64,000 nt of DNA from Streptomyces sp. PsTaAH-137 (GCF_003259365.1 NZ_QLLY01000012.1:5089-69088), one strand, 5' to 3'; counted from the first letter of the stretch, positions 24,933 to 33,513 are shown. Notes: generated by a model from the letters alone, not told the origin. Made by a program: numbers and translations.

Positions 24933-26399
24933 GTGCCCACGCCGCCCCGCTCCCCCGCCCGTCCGCAGCGTCAACCGCGGCCAGGACAGGGCCGTCGTCC
25001 GGTCCGGCCGCCGCGCAGGAGGAAGCCCCGGTGGGCGATGCGGGTGGCGACCACGTTCTCGGTGTCGGTGCTGGCCGCCGCCGGGATCGGGCACGCGCTC
25101 GTCACCGGCCTGGACACCGGCATCCAGCGGATCGACCCCTTCAAGGACATGAAGAACCGTCCCGCCGCCGGGCACGGCATGAACGTGCTGCTGGTCGGGA
25201 CCGACGGCCGCGACAAGATCACCGAGGAGGAGCGGCAGAAGTACCGGCTCGGCGGCTCGCCCTGCCACTGCACGGACACGATCATGATCGTGCACATCTC
25301 GGACGACCACGAGCGCGCCTCCGTCGTCTCGCTCCCCCGCGACTCCTACGCGGAGATGCCGCCGCACACCGACATGAACAGCGGCGACGAGCACCACGCG
25401 CACCCGGTGAAGATCAACGCGGCCTACGCGGAGGGCGGCCCGCAGCTCACCGTGCGCACCGTCGAGCACATGACGCACGTGAAGATCGACCACTATCTGG
25501 AGGTCGACTTCACCAGCTTCATGAAGACGGTCGACGAGCTGGGCGGCGTCAAGGTGTGCACCACCCGCCCGCTCAAGGACTCGTACACCGGTCTCGACCT
25601 GGGCGTCGGCACCCACGACCTGGACGGCGGGCAGGCCCTGCAGTACGTACGGGCCCGGCATCTGGACGGCGCGGGCGACCTCGGGCGGATGCAGCGCCAG
25701 CAGCGCTTCCTCGCCTCCCTCATCGCGAAGACGACCTCGTCGGGGGTGCTGCTCAACCCGGTCCGTTTCCGTGACGTGGCCCGTACGCTGCTCAGCTCGG
25801 TCCGCGCCGACAAGGGCTTCGGCTCCGATCAGATGGTCGAGCTGGCTCGGGCGATGCGCGGCTTCTCGCCCTCGTCGTCGGAGTTCACGACGGTGCCGAT
25901 CGGCGACATCAGCTATCCGGTCAAGGGCATCGGGTCCACCGTGAAGTGGGACGACAAGAAGTCCGCGAAGCTGTTCCAGGCGCTGCGCGACGACAAGCCG
26001 CTGGCGCCGCACCGGGCGAAGAAGAAGGCGACCGTCGTCGATGTCGCGCCGCAGCAGATCCGCGTACAGGTGGAGAACGCGACGATGACGGCCGGGCTGG
26101 GGAAGAAGGCCGACGCCGCGCTCAAGGGGACCGGGTTCCGTACGACGGGGGCGCCGGTCAACGCCGACCGTCGCACCGGCGTGCACACCACGGTGCTGTA
26201 CGACCCGCGCTGGGACCGGTCCGCCAAGTCGCTGGCCGCCGCGTTGCCGGGGGCCCGGATGCAGGTCGTCAACGGTCAGGGGGCCGTGCTCAAGGTGCTG
26301 GCCGGGGACGATTATCGGGGGGTTCGGGCTGTGCGGGCCGAGGATGCGTCCGAGGGGGAGTTCGGGGCCGTTACCGGGGACGAGGTCTCTTGTTCCTGA
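24933..26399 (+). CDS. LCP family glycopolymer transferase with LytR_C domain, LCP-4
   Basis: The 488-residue protein has a Pro/Arg-rich cytoplasmic N-terminus, a membrane helix near 35-55, an LCP domain (VLLVGTDGRD, CTDTIMIVHIS, SLPRDSYAEMP, GRMQRQQRFLASL) and a LytR_C domain from about residue 370 (QIRVQVENATMTAG). GTG 24933 is chosen for CGGAGG ten bases upstream; the frame is open further upstream without homology. The insert PCHCTD just before the metal-binding Asp is unusual among the five. A family 3 repeat follows the stop. Confidence 0.88.
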   Translation: MPTPPRSPARPQRQPRPGQGRRPVRPPRRRKPRWAMRVATTFSVSVLAAAGIGHALVTGLDTGIQRIDPFKDMKNRPAAGHGMNVLLVGTDGRDKITEEERQKYRLGGSPCHCTDTIMIVHISDDHERASVVSLPRDSYAEMPPHTDMNSGDEHHAHPVKINAAYAEGGPQLTVRTVEHMTHVKIDHYLEVDFTSFMKTVDELGGVKVCTTRPLKDSYTGLDLGVGTHDLDGGQALQYVRARHLDGAGDLGRMQRQQRFLASLIAKTTSSGVLLNPVRFRDVARTLLSSVRADKGFGSDQMVELARAMRGFSPSSSEFTTVPIGDISYPVKGIGSTVKWDDKKSAKLFQALRDDKPLAPHRAKKKATVVDVAPQQIRVQVENATMTAGLGKKADAALKGTGFRTTGAPVNADRRTGVHTTVLYDPRWDRSAKSLAAALPGARMQVVNGQGAVLKVLAGDDYRGVRAVRAEDASEGEFGAVTGDEVSCS

Positions 26400-26418
26400 C
26401 GGCCGGATGAGGTGCGGG

Positions 26419-26467
26419 TCGCGGGGCTCCGCCCCGGACCCCGCTCCTCAAGCGCCGGAGGGGCTCC
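26419..26467. repeat. Palindromic repeat, family 3, copy 2
   Basis: GCGGGGCTCCGCCCCGGACC and CCGCTCCTCAAGCGCCGGAG in succession form a hairpin-rich unit of a type very common in streptomycete intergenic DNA. It separates LCP-4 from the convergent thioesterase gene and may also act as a terminator. Confidence 0.65.
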
Positions 26468-26472
26468 ATTTA

Positions 26473-27039
26473 CTACAGGTCGTCGTTCAGGCCCTCTGCG
26501 ATGCGCTTCTCCCGTAGTTCCTTGATCGCCCTGCGGCGGGCCAGGCGGTGCTGGCGGCGGATCTGGGCCTCCTGGTTGCGGCGGCGGTCCTTCTCCGTCT
26601 CCATCTCCACCGGAGGGACCGGGCGGGGCTTGCCGTCGGCGTCGACCGCGGCGAAGACCAGGTAGGCGGAGCCGACGCGGGTGGGCGGCGTCGACTCGTT
26701 CCAGCGCTCGGCCAGGACGCGGACGCCGATCTCCATGGACGTACGGCCCGTCCAGTTGACCTGGGCGCGGACGTGCACGAGGTCGCCGACGCGGACCGGC
26801 TCCATGAAGACCATCTCGTCCATGGAGGCGGTGACGGCGGGACCGCCCGAGTGACGGCCGGCGACGGCGCCCGCGACGTCGTCGACGAGTTTCATGATCA
26901 CGCCACCGTGGACGGTGCCGAGGAGATTGGTCTCGGCGGCCGTCATGATGTGGCTCAGCGTCGTGCGGGAGGCCGAGACCGGCTTGCCGGGAAGGGTGTC
27001 CTCCGGGGCCGCTCCAGGCGATATGGCGTGATCAGTCAT
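26473..27039 (-). CDS. Acyl-CoA thioesterase, hotdog fold
   Basis: The 188-residue protein has a single hotdog domain. LGTVHGGVIMKLVDDVAGAVAGRHS is the typical central helix of YciA/BACH-type thioesterases, with the aspartate of LVDD in the usual catalytic region, and DLVHVRAQVNWTGRTSMEIGVRV follows. It would hydrolyse acyl-CoA esters in the cytoplasm. The last 35 residues are strongly basic and helical (RRNQEAQIRRQHRLARRRAIKE), an extension not needed for the fold. It is divergent from LCP-5, and the acyl-CoA dehydrogenase is a few genes away. Confidence 0.87.
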   Translation of the reverse strand: MTDHAISPGAAPEDTLPGKPVSASRTTLSHIMTAAETNLLGTVHGGVIMKLVDDVAGAVAGRHSGGPAVTASMDEMVFMEPVRVGDLVHVRAQVNWTGRTSMEIGVRVLAERWNESTPPTRVGSAYLVFAAVDADGKPRPVPPVEMETEKDRRRNQEAQIRRQHRLARRRAIKELREKRIAEGLNDDL

Positions 27040-27159
27040 GGTTCAACTGTATGGCCCGCCGACCGGGCCGGCCGCCTATGTGTCAGGTCTGCAACAGCCC
27101 TGGTCCGATTTCTCACACGCTCTTGTGGGGCACACAGCGGCTCACTGCACACTGTTCCC

Positions 27160-28431
27160 ATGAGCGATTGGCCCGACGGGCGGAGCGACAGGCAGAGCGG
27201 CGGCGGCCGCGGCGGATACGGCCGTGGCAGCGGCAGCGCACGCCCCGAGGGAGCCCGCGTCATGCGGCAGGTGCAGCGGGGGCAGGTGCCGCCCCAGCAG
27301 CAGCCGCCCGCGTACGACGACGGGTACGGCAACAACCAGGGCGACGGCTACGACAGCGGCTACAACACCGGGCAGGTCTACGGGCAGCCCAGCCGCGCGG
27401 GCGGGGGCGGCGGTGACGGGTACGGGCCGCCGACCGGCCGCCCGGCGCGCACCCCGAACTGGCGCAAGCGCATCAAGTGGACGGCGATCACGCTGGTCAC
27501 GGTGCTCGTGGTGACCAGCGTCGTCACCTACTTCTGGGCCGACTCCAAGCTGAACCGCGACGTCGACCTGTCCAAGGTGATCGACCGGCCCGACGCGGGC
27601 GACGGCACGAACTACCTGATCGTCGGCACCGACAGCCGTGAGGGCATGTCCGCCGAGGAGAAGAAGAAGCTGCACACCGGCTCCGCCGAGGGCAAGCGCA
27701 CGGACACGATGATGATCCTGCACACGGGGAGCAACGGGGACACGCTCGTCTCCCTCCCCCGCGACTCGAACGTCACGATCCCGAGCTTCAAGGGCGCCGA
27801 GTCCGGCAAGCTCTACCCGAACACGGGCCGCCAGACGAAGCTGAACGCCGCGTACGCGGAGGACGGCCCCGAGCTGCTGGTGCGCACCGTCGAGTACAAC
27901 ACCGGGCTGCACATCGACCACTACGCGGAGATCGGCTTCGGCGGCTTCGCGGGCATCGTCGACGCGGTCGGCGGGGTCGAGATGAACCTGAAGGAAGGCT
28001 TCAAGGACAAGTGGTCCGGCGCCGACTTCAAGGCCGGGAAGCAGACCCTCGACGGACAGCAGGCCCTCGCCTACGTCCGCACCCGGCACGCCTTCGCCGC
28101 GTCCGACCTCCAGCGCACCAAGAACCAGCAGGCGTTCCTGGCCGCGCTCGCCCACAAGGTGGCCTCGCCGAGCACCGTCATGAACCCGTTCCGGCTCTAC
28201 CCGACGCTGGGCGCGGGCCTGGACTCGCTCGTCGTCGACAAGGACATGAGCCTGTGGAACCTGGGCTCGATGTTCATGGCCATGAAGTCCGTCTCCGGCG
28301 GTGACGGCAAGTCCATGAACATGCCGACGGCGGGCAGCACCGGCGGCAACCTGCTGTGGGACAAGGCCAAGGTCAAGCAGCTCGTCGAGCAGTTCAACAA
28401 CGACGAGAAGGTCACCGTGACGGGCAATTAG
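27160..28431 (+). CDS. LCP family glycopolymer transferase, LCP-5
   Basis: The 423-residue protein has about 100 cytoplasmic N-terminal residues that are rich in Gly, Gln, Tyr and Asp (GYGNNQGDGYDSGYN), a membrane helix at about 110-130, then an LCP domain with LIVGTDSREG, RTDTMMILH, SLPRDSNVTIP and SDLQRTKNQQAFL. It stops after the LCP domain; there is no LytR_C. The tyrosine/glutamine-rich tail resembles in composition the C-terminus of the giant glycosyltransferase at 6-10 kb. ATG 27160 has no clear ribosome site and may be leaderless. A 17-base hairpin follows. Confidence 0.88.
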   Translation: MSDWPDGRSDRQSGGGRGGYGRGSGSARPEGARVMRQVQRGQVPPQQQPPAYDDGYGNNQGDGYDSGYNTGQVYGQPSRAGGGGGDGYGPPTGRPARTPNWRKRIKWTAITLVTVLVVTSVVTYFWADSKLNRDVDLSKVIDRPDAGDGTNYLIVGTDSREGMSAEEKKKLHTGSAEGKRTDTMMILHTGSNGDTLVSLPRDSNVTIPSFKGAESGKLYPNTGRQTKLNAAYAEDGPELLVRTVEYNTGLHIDHYAEIGFGGFAGIVDAVGGVEMNLKEGFKDKWSGADFKAGKQTLDGQQALAYVRTRHAFAASDLQRTKNQQAFLAALAHKVASPSTVMNPFRLYPTLGAGLDSLVVDKDMSLWNLGSMFMAMKSVSGGDGKSMNMPTAGSTGGNLLWDKAKVKQLVEQFNNDEKVTVTGN

Positions 28432-28446
28432 TACCGTCCTGTACGT

Positions 28447-28485
28447 GTGAAGGGGCCCCGCCGGTCATCGGCGGGGCCCCTTCAC
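28447..28485. terminator. Bidirectional hairpin terminator, LCP-5 and acyl-CoA dehydrogenase
   Basis: GTGAAGGGGCCCCGCCG (28447-28463) is perfectly complementary to 28469-28485 around the loop GTCAT. The flanking genes converge. Confidence 0.9.
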
Positions 28486-28499
28486 GTACGTACGCGTGG

Positions 28500-29666
28500 T
28501 TACGGCAGGTTGCGCGCCATGACGATGCGCTGGACCTGGTTCGTGCCCTCGTAGATCTGGGTGATCTTGGCGTCGCGCATCATGCGCTCGACCGGGTAGT
28601 CACGGGTGTAGCCGTAGCCGCCGAGCAGCTGGACGGCGTCCGTCGTGACCGCCATCGCCGTGTCCGAGGCGAAGCACTTGGCGGCCGCGCCCAGGTAGGT
28701 CAGATCGGCGTCGCCGCGCTCGGAGGCGGCCGCGGCCTGGTAGGTCAGGGCGCGGGCGGCGGAGATCTTCATGGCCATGTCGGCGAGCATGAACTGGATG
28801 CCCTGGAAGTCGGCGATGGCCTTGCCGAACTGCTTGCGCTCCTGGACGTAGCCCTTGGCGTAGTCGAGGGCGCCCTGCGCGACACCGAGCGCCTGGGCGG
28901 CGATCGTGATGCGGGTGTGGTCGAGGGTCTTCATCGCCGTGGCGAAGCCGGTGCCCTCGGCGCCGATCATGCGGTCGGCGGGGATGCGAACGTTGTCGAG
29001 GTAGACCTCGCGGGTCGGCGAGCCCTTGATGCCGAGCTTCTTCTCCGGGGCGCCGAAGGAGACACCCTCGTCCGACTTCTCCACGACGAAGGCCGAGATG
29101 CCCTTCGAGCGCTTCTCGGGGTCGGTGACCGCCATGACCGTGTAGTACTCGGAGACGCCGGCGTTGGTGATCCAGCGCTTCACGCCGTTGAGCACCCAGT
29201 CGTCGCCGTCGCGGACCGCGCGGGTCTTCATGCCCGCCGCGTCGGAACCAGCGTCCGGCTCGCTCAGGCAGTACGAGAACATCCCGTCGCCCTTGGCGAG
29301 CGGGCCCAGGTACTTCTTCTTCAGCTCCTCGGAGCCGGAGAGGATGACCGGGAGCGAGCCCAGCTTGTTCACGGCCGGGATGAGGGAGGACGAGACGCAG
29401 GCGCGGGCGACCTCCTCGATGACGATGACCGTGGCGAGCGCGTCGGCGCCGGCGCCGCCGTACTCCTCCGGTACGTGCACGGCCGCGAGGTCGGCCGCGA
29501 CGAGCGCGTCCAGCGCCTCCTGCGGGAAGCGGGCCTCCTCGTCGACCGCGGCCGCGTGCGGGGCGATCTTCGCCTCGGCCAGCGCGCGGACGGTGTCGCG
29601 GAGCATGTCGTGCTCCTCGGACGGGCGGTAGAGGTCGAAATCAGCCGATCCGGCCAAGGTTCTCAC
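28500..29666 (-). CDS. Acyl-CoA dehydrogenase
   Basis: The 388-residue flavoprotein has the three-domain acyl-CoA dehydrogenase layout: N-terminal helices, the middle beta domain with CLSEPDAGSDAAGMKT and WVLNGVKRWITNAG, and a C-terminal helical domain with QLLGGYGYTRDYPVERMMRDAKITQIYEGTN. The glutamate in IYEGTN is the catalytic base of the short/medium-chain group. The enzyme oxidises an acyl-CoA to the 2-enoyl form in fatty or branched-chain acid breakdown. Chain-length preference is not predictable. A small palindrome (29684-29697) lies just upstream. Confidence 0.93.
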   Translation of the reverse strand: MRTLAGSADFDLYRPSEEHDMLRDTVRALAEAKIAPHAAAVDEEARFPQEALDALVAADLAAVHVPEEYGGAGADALATVIVIEEVARACVSSSLIPAVNKLGSLPVILSGSEELKKKYLGPLAKGDGMFSYCLSEPDAGSDAAGMKTRAVRDGDDWVLNGVKRWITNAGVSEYYTVMAVTDPEKRSKGISAFVVEKSDEGVSFGAPEKKLGIKGSPTREVYLDNVRIPADRMIGAEGTGFATAMKTLDHTRITIAAQALGVAQGALDYAKGYVQERKQFGKAIADFQGIQFMLADMAMKISAARALTYQAAAASERGDADLTYLGAAAKCFASDTAMAVTTDAVQLLGGYGYTRDYPVERMMRDAKITQIYEGTNQVQRIVMARNLP

Positions 29667-29683
29667 GCTCCAAGCGACGCTAA

Positions 29684-29697
29684 TTACTGTTAAGTAA
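29684..29697. promoter_or_regulatory. TTACT/AGTAA palindrome upstream of the acyl-CoA dehydrogenase
   Basis: TTACT-GTTA-AGTAA lies 18 bases before the dehydrogenase start, in the AT-rich part of the spacer shared with the divergent ugd gene. It has the size and symmetry of a TetR-family operator, but no regulator gene is adjacent. Confidence 0.35.
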
Positions 29698-29832
29698 CCC
29701 GAATTTTAGGTGTCTGCCCACGCAGGCGATACGTGAGCTATACGACAGCGGGAATGTGCCCCGTGAGCAGCTCCGGCACGCCCGACTATGCTCAGGCAGC
29801 GCAGATCAGCCCCCAGACCTCTGGAGCACCGC

Positions 29833-31158
29833 ATGGCCCCCAAGATCACCGTGATCGGCACCGGCTACCTCGGCGCCACCCACGCCGCGGCCATGGCCGA
29901 GCTCGGCTTCGAGGTGCTTGGCCTTGACGTGGTGCCCGAGAAGATCGAGATGCTCACGCGGGGCGAGGTCCCCATGTACGAGCCCGGTCTGGAGGAGATC
30001 CTGCGCAAGCACGTCGCCGGGATCGAGGGGTCCAGCGGGCGGCTGCGCTTCACCATGGACTTCGCGGAGGCCGGTGACTTCGGCGATGTGCACTTCGTGT
30101 GCGTGAACACCCCGCAGAAGCACGGCGAGTACGCCTGCGACATGAGCTACGTCGACTCCGCCTTCGCCGCGCTCGCCCCGCACCTGCGCGCGGGCGCCCT
30201 GGTCGTCGGCAAGTCGACGGTGCCGGTCGGCTCGGCCGCGCGCCTCGCCGAGCTGCTGCCCGAGGGCGTCGAGCTGGCCTGGAACCCGGAGTTCCTGCGC
30301 GAGGGCTTCGCCGTCAAGGACACCCTGCACCCGGACCGGATCGTGGTCGGAGTGACCAGCGAGCGGGCGGAGAAGCTGCTGCGCGACGTGTACGCGGGGC
30401 CGCTCGCGGAAGGCACCCCGTTCGTCGTCACCGACTTCCCCACCGCCGAGCTGGTGAAGACCGCCGCGAACTCCTTCCTGGCCACCAAGATCTCCTTCAT
30501 CAACGCCATGGCCGAGGTGTGCGAGGCCGCGGGCGGCGACGTCGTGAAGCTGGCCGAGGCGATCGGCTACGACGAGCGGATCGGCCGCAAGTTCCTGCGG
30601 GCCGGCATCGGCTTCGGCGGCGGCTGTCTGCCCAAGGACATCCGGGCGTTCATGGCGCGCGCCGGTGAGCTGGGCGCCGACCAGGCGCTCACCTTCCTGC
30701 GCGAGATCGACTCCATCAACATGCGGCGGCGCGGGGCGATGGTCGAGATGGCCCGCGAGGCGCTCGGCGGCGGCCCCTTCCTCGGCAAGCGGGTCGCCGT
30801 GCTCGGCGCGACCTTCAAGCCCGACTCGGACGACGTCCGGGACTCGCCCGCGCTGAACGTCGCCGGGCAGATCCACCTCCAGGGCGGCCAGGTGACCGTC
30901 TACGACCCCAAGGGCATGGACAACGCGCGCCGTCTCTTCCCGACCCTCGGGTACGCCGAGACGGCCCTCGACGCGGTGCGCGGCGCCGATGTCGTGCTGC
31001 ACCTCACCGAGTGGCGCGAGTTCCGCGACCTGGACCCGGCGGAGCTGGGCGCCGTCGCCTCGAACCGCCTGATCCTCGACGGGCGCAACGCGCTGGACTC
31101 CGCGCTGTGGCGCGCGGCCGGCTGGACGTTCCGCGCGATGGGCCGTCCCGCCGCCTGA
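29833..31158 (+). CDS. ugd: UDP-glucose 6-dehydrogenase
   Basis: The 441-residue enzyme oxidises UDP-glucose to UDP-glucuronate with two NAD+. The Rossmann start ITVIGTGYLGATHAA, the central FLATKISFINAMAE, the catalytic cysteine in GFGGGCLPKDI and the C-terminal LGATFKPDSDDVRDSP are all present. ATG 29833 is preferred over the upstream in-frame start because CTGGAG precedes it and the Rossmann strand begins 5 residues in. UDP-glucuronate would feed uronic-acid-containing wall polymers (teichuronic-type), which fits the LCP neighbours. GDP-mannose dehydrogenase is a related alternative. Confidence 0.92.
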   Translation: MAPKITVIGTGYLGATHAAAMAELGFEVLGLDVVPEKIEMLTRGEVPMYEPGLEEILRKHVAGIEGSSGRLRFTMDFAEAGDFGDVHFVCVNTPQKHGEYACDMSYVDSAFAALAPHLRAGALVVGKSTVPVGSAARLAELLPEGVELAWNPEFLREGFAVKDTLHPDRIVVGVTSERAEKLLRDVYAGPLAEGTPFVVTDFPTAELVKTAANSFLATKISFINAMAEVCEAAGGDVVKLAEAIGYDERIGRKFLRAGIGFGGGCLPKDIRAFMARAGELGADQALTFLREIDSINMRRRGAMVEMAREALGGGPFLGKRVAVLGATFKPDSDDVRDSPALNVAGQIHLQGGQVTVYDPKGMDNARRLFPTLGYAETALDAVRGADVVLHLTEWREFRDLDPAELGAVASNRLILDGRNALDSALWRAAGWTFRAMGRPAA

Positions 31159-31173
31159 CCTACGGGCCGCCGC

Positions 31174-31683
31174 TCAGCGCTGACTCCTCGCGCGATAGCG
31201 GCGCATCTTCGCCCGGGCCCCGCAGACCGCCATGTCGCACCAGCGGCCGCGGCCCGCGGGGCTGCGGTCGTAGTACACCCAGTGGCAGTCGTCGGCCTCG
31301 CACGCCTTGAGGCGGGACCAGGTGCCGGCCGCGTCGGCCTCCGCGATGGCGGCGGCCACCCGGGAGGCGAGGGCGTCCTCGTCGACCGGGACGAGGCGTG
31401 CCGAGCCGTCGTCCGCGTCGACCGCCACCCGCAGCGGCGCCCGCGCCAACAGCTCGTCCAGCGGCGTCACTTCACGGTGCGGGGGATGTCCGGCGTGGGC
31501 CAGGCACGCCGCGCGCAGGGATTCGCGCAGCTCGCGGGCGGCGGGCGCGTCGGCCGCCGCGACGCCGAAGGGCGCGCGGCCCTCCGGCGTGTCCAGCGCG
31601 TCCGTGCCCGCCTCGGTGTTCAGCGTGTTCACCAGCGCGGCCACGAGGGCCAGGGCACCGGGCGCGGGTTCACGGTCGTTCAT
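31174..31683 (-). CDS. CGNR zinc finger protein, probable regulator
   Basis: The 169-residue protein has an alpha-helical N-terminal domain of the ABATE type (ALVAALVNTLNTEAG) and a C-terminal zinc finger, CEADDCHWVYYDRSP followed by GRWCDMAVCGARAKMRRYR. Four cysteines make the metal site. The family name motif CGNR reads CGAR here. Such proteins are thought to bind DNA and control transcription. It is convergent with ugd, and divergent from the VOC-family gene with 88 bases between starts, which might be its target. Confidence 0.85.
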   Translation of the reverse strand: MNDREPAPGALALVAALVNTLNTEAGTDALDTPEGRAPFGVAAADAPAARELRESLRAACLAHAGHPPHREVTPLDELLARAPLRVAVDADDGSARLVPVDEDALASRVAAAIAEADAAGTWSRLKACEADDCHWVYYDRSPAGRGRWCDMAVCGARAKMRRYRARSQR

Positions 31684-31771
31684 GGTTGCGACGTTACCCC
31701 CGATGGGGGAGGATGCGGTAACGACAGCGTTACCCCTTCAGCGGTTCTATCGGTAACTCCTTGGAGGAGTC

Positions 31772-32140
31772 ATGGCCATCGCGCGGTTCGGCGCCACCGT
31801 CCTGGACTGTCCCCAGCCGCTCGCCCTCGCGGAGTTCTACGCGGCGGTGCTCGGCGGCACCCCCAGCGTGAGCCCCGACGAGAGCGACTGGGTCGACCTG
31901 GAGATCCCGGGCGGCCCCGCACTCGCCTTCCAGGAGGCGCCGGGATACGTGGCGCCGCCCTGGCCCTCGCCGAACGGCGCGCAGCAGTTCCACCTCGATG
32001 TGCGGGTCGACGACCTGGACGCCGCGGAGAAGGAGATCCTGGCGCTCGGCGCCACGGTCCTGGACAACGAGGACAAGGACCGGTCCTGGCGGGTCTACGC
32101 CGACCCGGTGGGACACCCCTTCTGCCTGTGCGCCTGCTGA
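31772..32140 (+). CDS. VOC superfamily protein (glyoxalase/bleomycin-resistance fold)
   Basis: This 122-residue protein is made of two beta-alpha-beta-beta-beta modules. FGATVLDCPQPLALAEFYAAVLGG begins the first and QQFHLDVRVDDLDAAEKEILALGA the second; WRVYADPVGHPFCLC is the usual end. The expected metal-site His in FHLDV and the strand-end Glu are partly present. Members include glyoxalases, dioxygenases and drug-binding proteins, so no substrate is assigned. TTGGAGGA precedes the ATG. Confidence 0.83.
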   Translation: MAIARFGATVLDCPQPLALAEFYAAVLGGTPSVSPDESDWVDLEIPGGPALAFQEAPGYVAPPWPSPNGAQQFHLDVRVDDLDAAEKEILALGATVLDNEDKDRSWRVYADPVGHPFCLCAC

Positions 32141-32147
32141 CCGGCCG

Positions 32148-33215
32148 TCAGGGCCGCGCCGTCGACGGACCTCTGCGCTGCCGGGCGGCCCGGGCGGTGA
32201 ACTCCGCGACGCGCAGCACCCGTTGGACGTTGCCCCAGGTGAGCAGGGCGAGATGGTCCTCGGGCCAGCCGCGGCTCTGCAGCTCCGCGATCAGCGCCGG
32301 GTAGCCGGCGGCGTCGGCGAGGCCCTCGGGGTGCGCGTCCCCGGTGTCGTACATCCCGGACAGGCCGACCGACTCGGGGCCCGCCACCTCGCGTACGTGG
32401 TCGAGGTGGTCGGCGACGTCCCGCAGCTCGGGGCCGGTGCGCGCGGCCGAACAGGGCACCAGACACAGGCCCTTGCGCCCACCGAGTTCTGCGAGCAGGT
32501 CGTCCGGGACGTTGTCCGGATGGTGGTTGAGGGCGCGGGCACCGGAGCGGGTGAACAGCGCGGGGGCCTTGGACACGGCGAGGGTGCGGGCCGCGGTCGC
32601 CCGGGCGGCGCCGGTCAGGTCGACGAGCATGCCGAGCCGGTTCATCTCCCGTACGACTTCTTCGCCGAACCGGGTCAGGCCCTGCTCGCACTCCGCCCAG
32701 GAGGCGCCCGCGAGGGTCAGTGCGCGCAGGCCGAGGGTATGCAGGGCGCGCAGGGTGCCCAGGGAGTCGCCGGTGGCGGCGGCCGGGGCCGGGCCGATGA
32801 CGACGGCGATGCGGCCGTGGGCGCGGGCGTCGGCGGTCTCCGACGCGGAGCGGGCCAGGCGCAGGCCCTCCGGGTAGCGGGCGACGACGTTGTTGATCAG
32901 GTCGATCTGTTCCAGGGCCGCCGTGAGCGGGCGGCCCTCGGTCGCGTCGAGGGCCCAGAGCAGGGCGCCGGTGCCGCCTGCGCGCAGGCGTGGCAGGTCG
33001 CTCTCGACCGAGGTCTCCCCCAGTTCGAGGTCGTGCCAGGGCCGGGTCCGCAGGGTCTCCGGCAGGCCGGAGTATCCGTCGGCCACGGGGTGCCGGGCCA
33101 GGAGGGTGTGGGGGTCGGGGGCGGGTGCGGGGACGGGGACGGAGTGGGTGGGAGCGGGCTGGTCGAGCTCGCCCGCCTCTGCGGGGGCGGTGACTTCGCC
33201 CTGTAGGTCTGCCAT
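32148..33215 (-). CDS. Membrane dipeptidase paralogue lacking all metal ligands (pseudoenzyme)
   Basis: The 355-residue protein aligns along its length with the dipeptidase encoded 400 bases upstream on the same strand. The metal positions are all changed. The HxD motif of DGHNDLP is DGYSGLP (Tyr48, Gly50). The bridging-Glu segment LKGAEGG is VIGPAPA. DLSHVA is DLTGAA, FSHSSSRA is FTRSGARA, and HIGIGGDYDG is SVGLSGMYDTG. The reading frame is intact with normal composition, so it is a maintained protein and not a decayed gene. ATG 33215 is chosen because homology begins after it. A non-catalytic binding or regulatory role is inferred. Confidence 0.85.
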   Translation of the reverse strand: MADLQGEVTAPAEAGELDQPAPTHSVPVPAPAPDPHTLLARHPVADGYSGLPETLRTRPWHDLELGETSVESDLPRLRAGGTGALLWALDATEGRPLTAALEQIDLINNVVARYPEGLRLARSASETADARAHGRIAVVIGPAPAAATGDSLGTLRALHTLGLRALTLAGASWAECEQGLTRFGEEVVREMNRLGMLVDLTGAARATAARTLAVSKAPALFTRSGARALNHHPDNVPDDLLAELGGRKGLCLVPCSAARTGPELRDVADHLDHVREVAGPESVGLSGMYDTGDAHPEGLADAAGYPALIAELQSRGWPEDHLALLTWGNVQRVLRVAEFTARAARQRRGPSTARP

Positions 33216-33334
33216 GGCAGGCTCCGGTAAACGGTGGGACGGCGTTCGATCCACCGTCCCACGCGGTGCCCTGCGGGGCTCGACGGGCTCGGCCAAACGG
33301 GGTGCCCCCGCGCTCTGAATCGCGGGCTGCTTGT

Positions 33335-33457
33335 CAGCCCCGTAAGGGGCGCGGAGCTGTACACATCAGCGCCTCCGGCGCGGGGCGCGGGGCTGTGCAC
33401 ATCAGCGCCTCCGGCGCGGGGCGCGACCAGCCCCGTAAGGGGCGCGGGGAACTGCGC
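33335..33457. repeat. Nested direct repeats containing family 1 repeat, copy D
   Basis: CAGCCCCGTAAGGGGCGCGG occurs at 33335-33354 and 33428-33447. Between them a 31-base unit (33359-33389 and 33395-33425), centred on ACATCAGCGCCTCCGGCGCG, is present twice with one mismatch. The full family 1 core in reverse orientation is at 33438-33457. The block fills the spacer between the two dipeptidase genes. Confidence 0.85.
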
Positions 33458-33513
33458 GAGAAGCCCCACCGGGGCGCACCCGCGAACGGCGCCGAGGTGA
33501 CCGCCCCCTGAAG

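Noticed and set aside
28356..29693. A plus-strand frame of 445 codons opposite the acyl-CoA dehydrogenase
   Set aside because: It is a shadow of a gene with complete catalytic motifs on the minus strand and shows no domain of its own.
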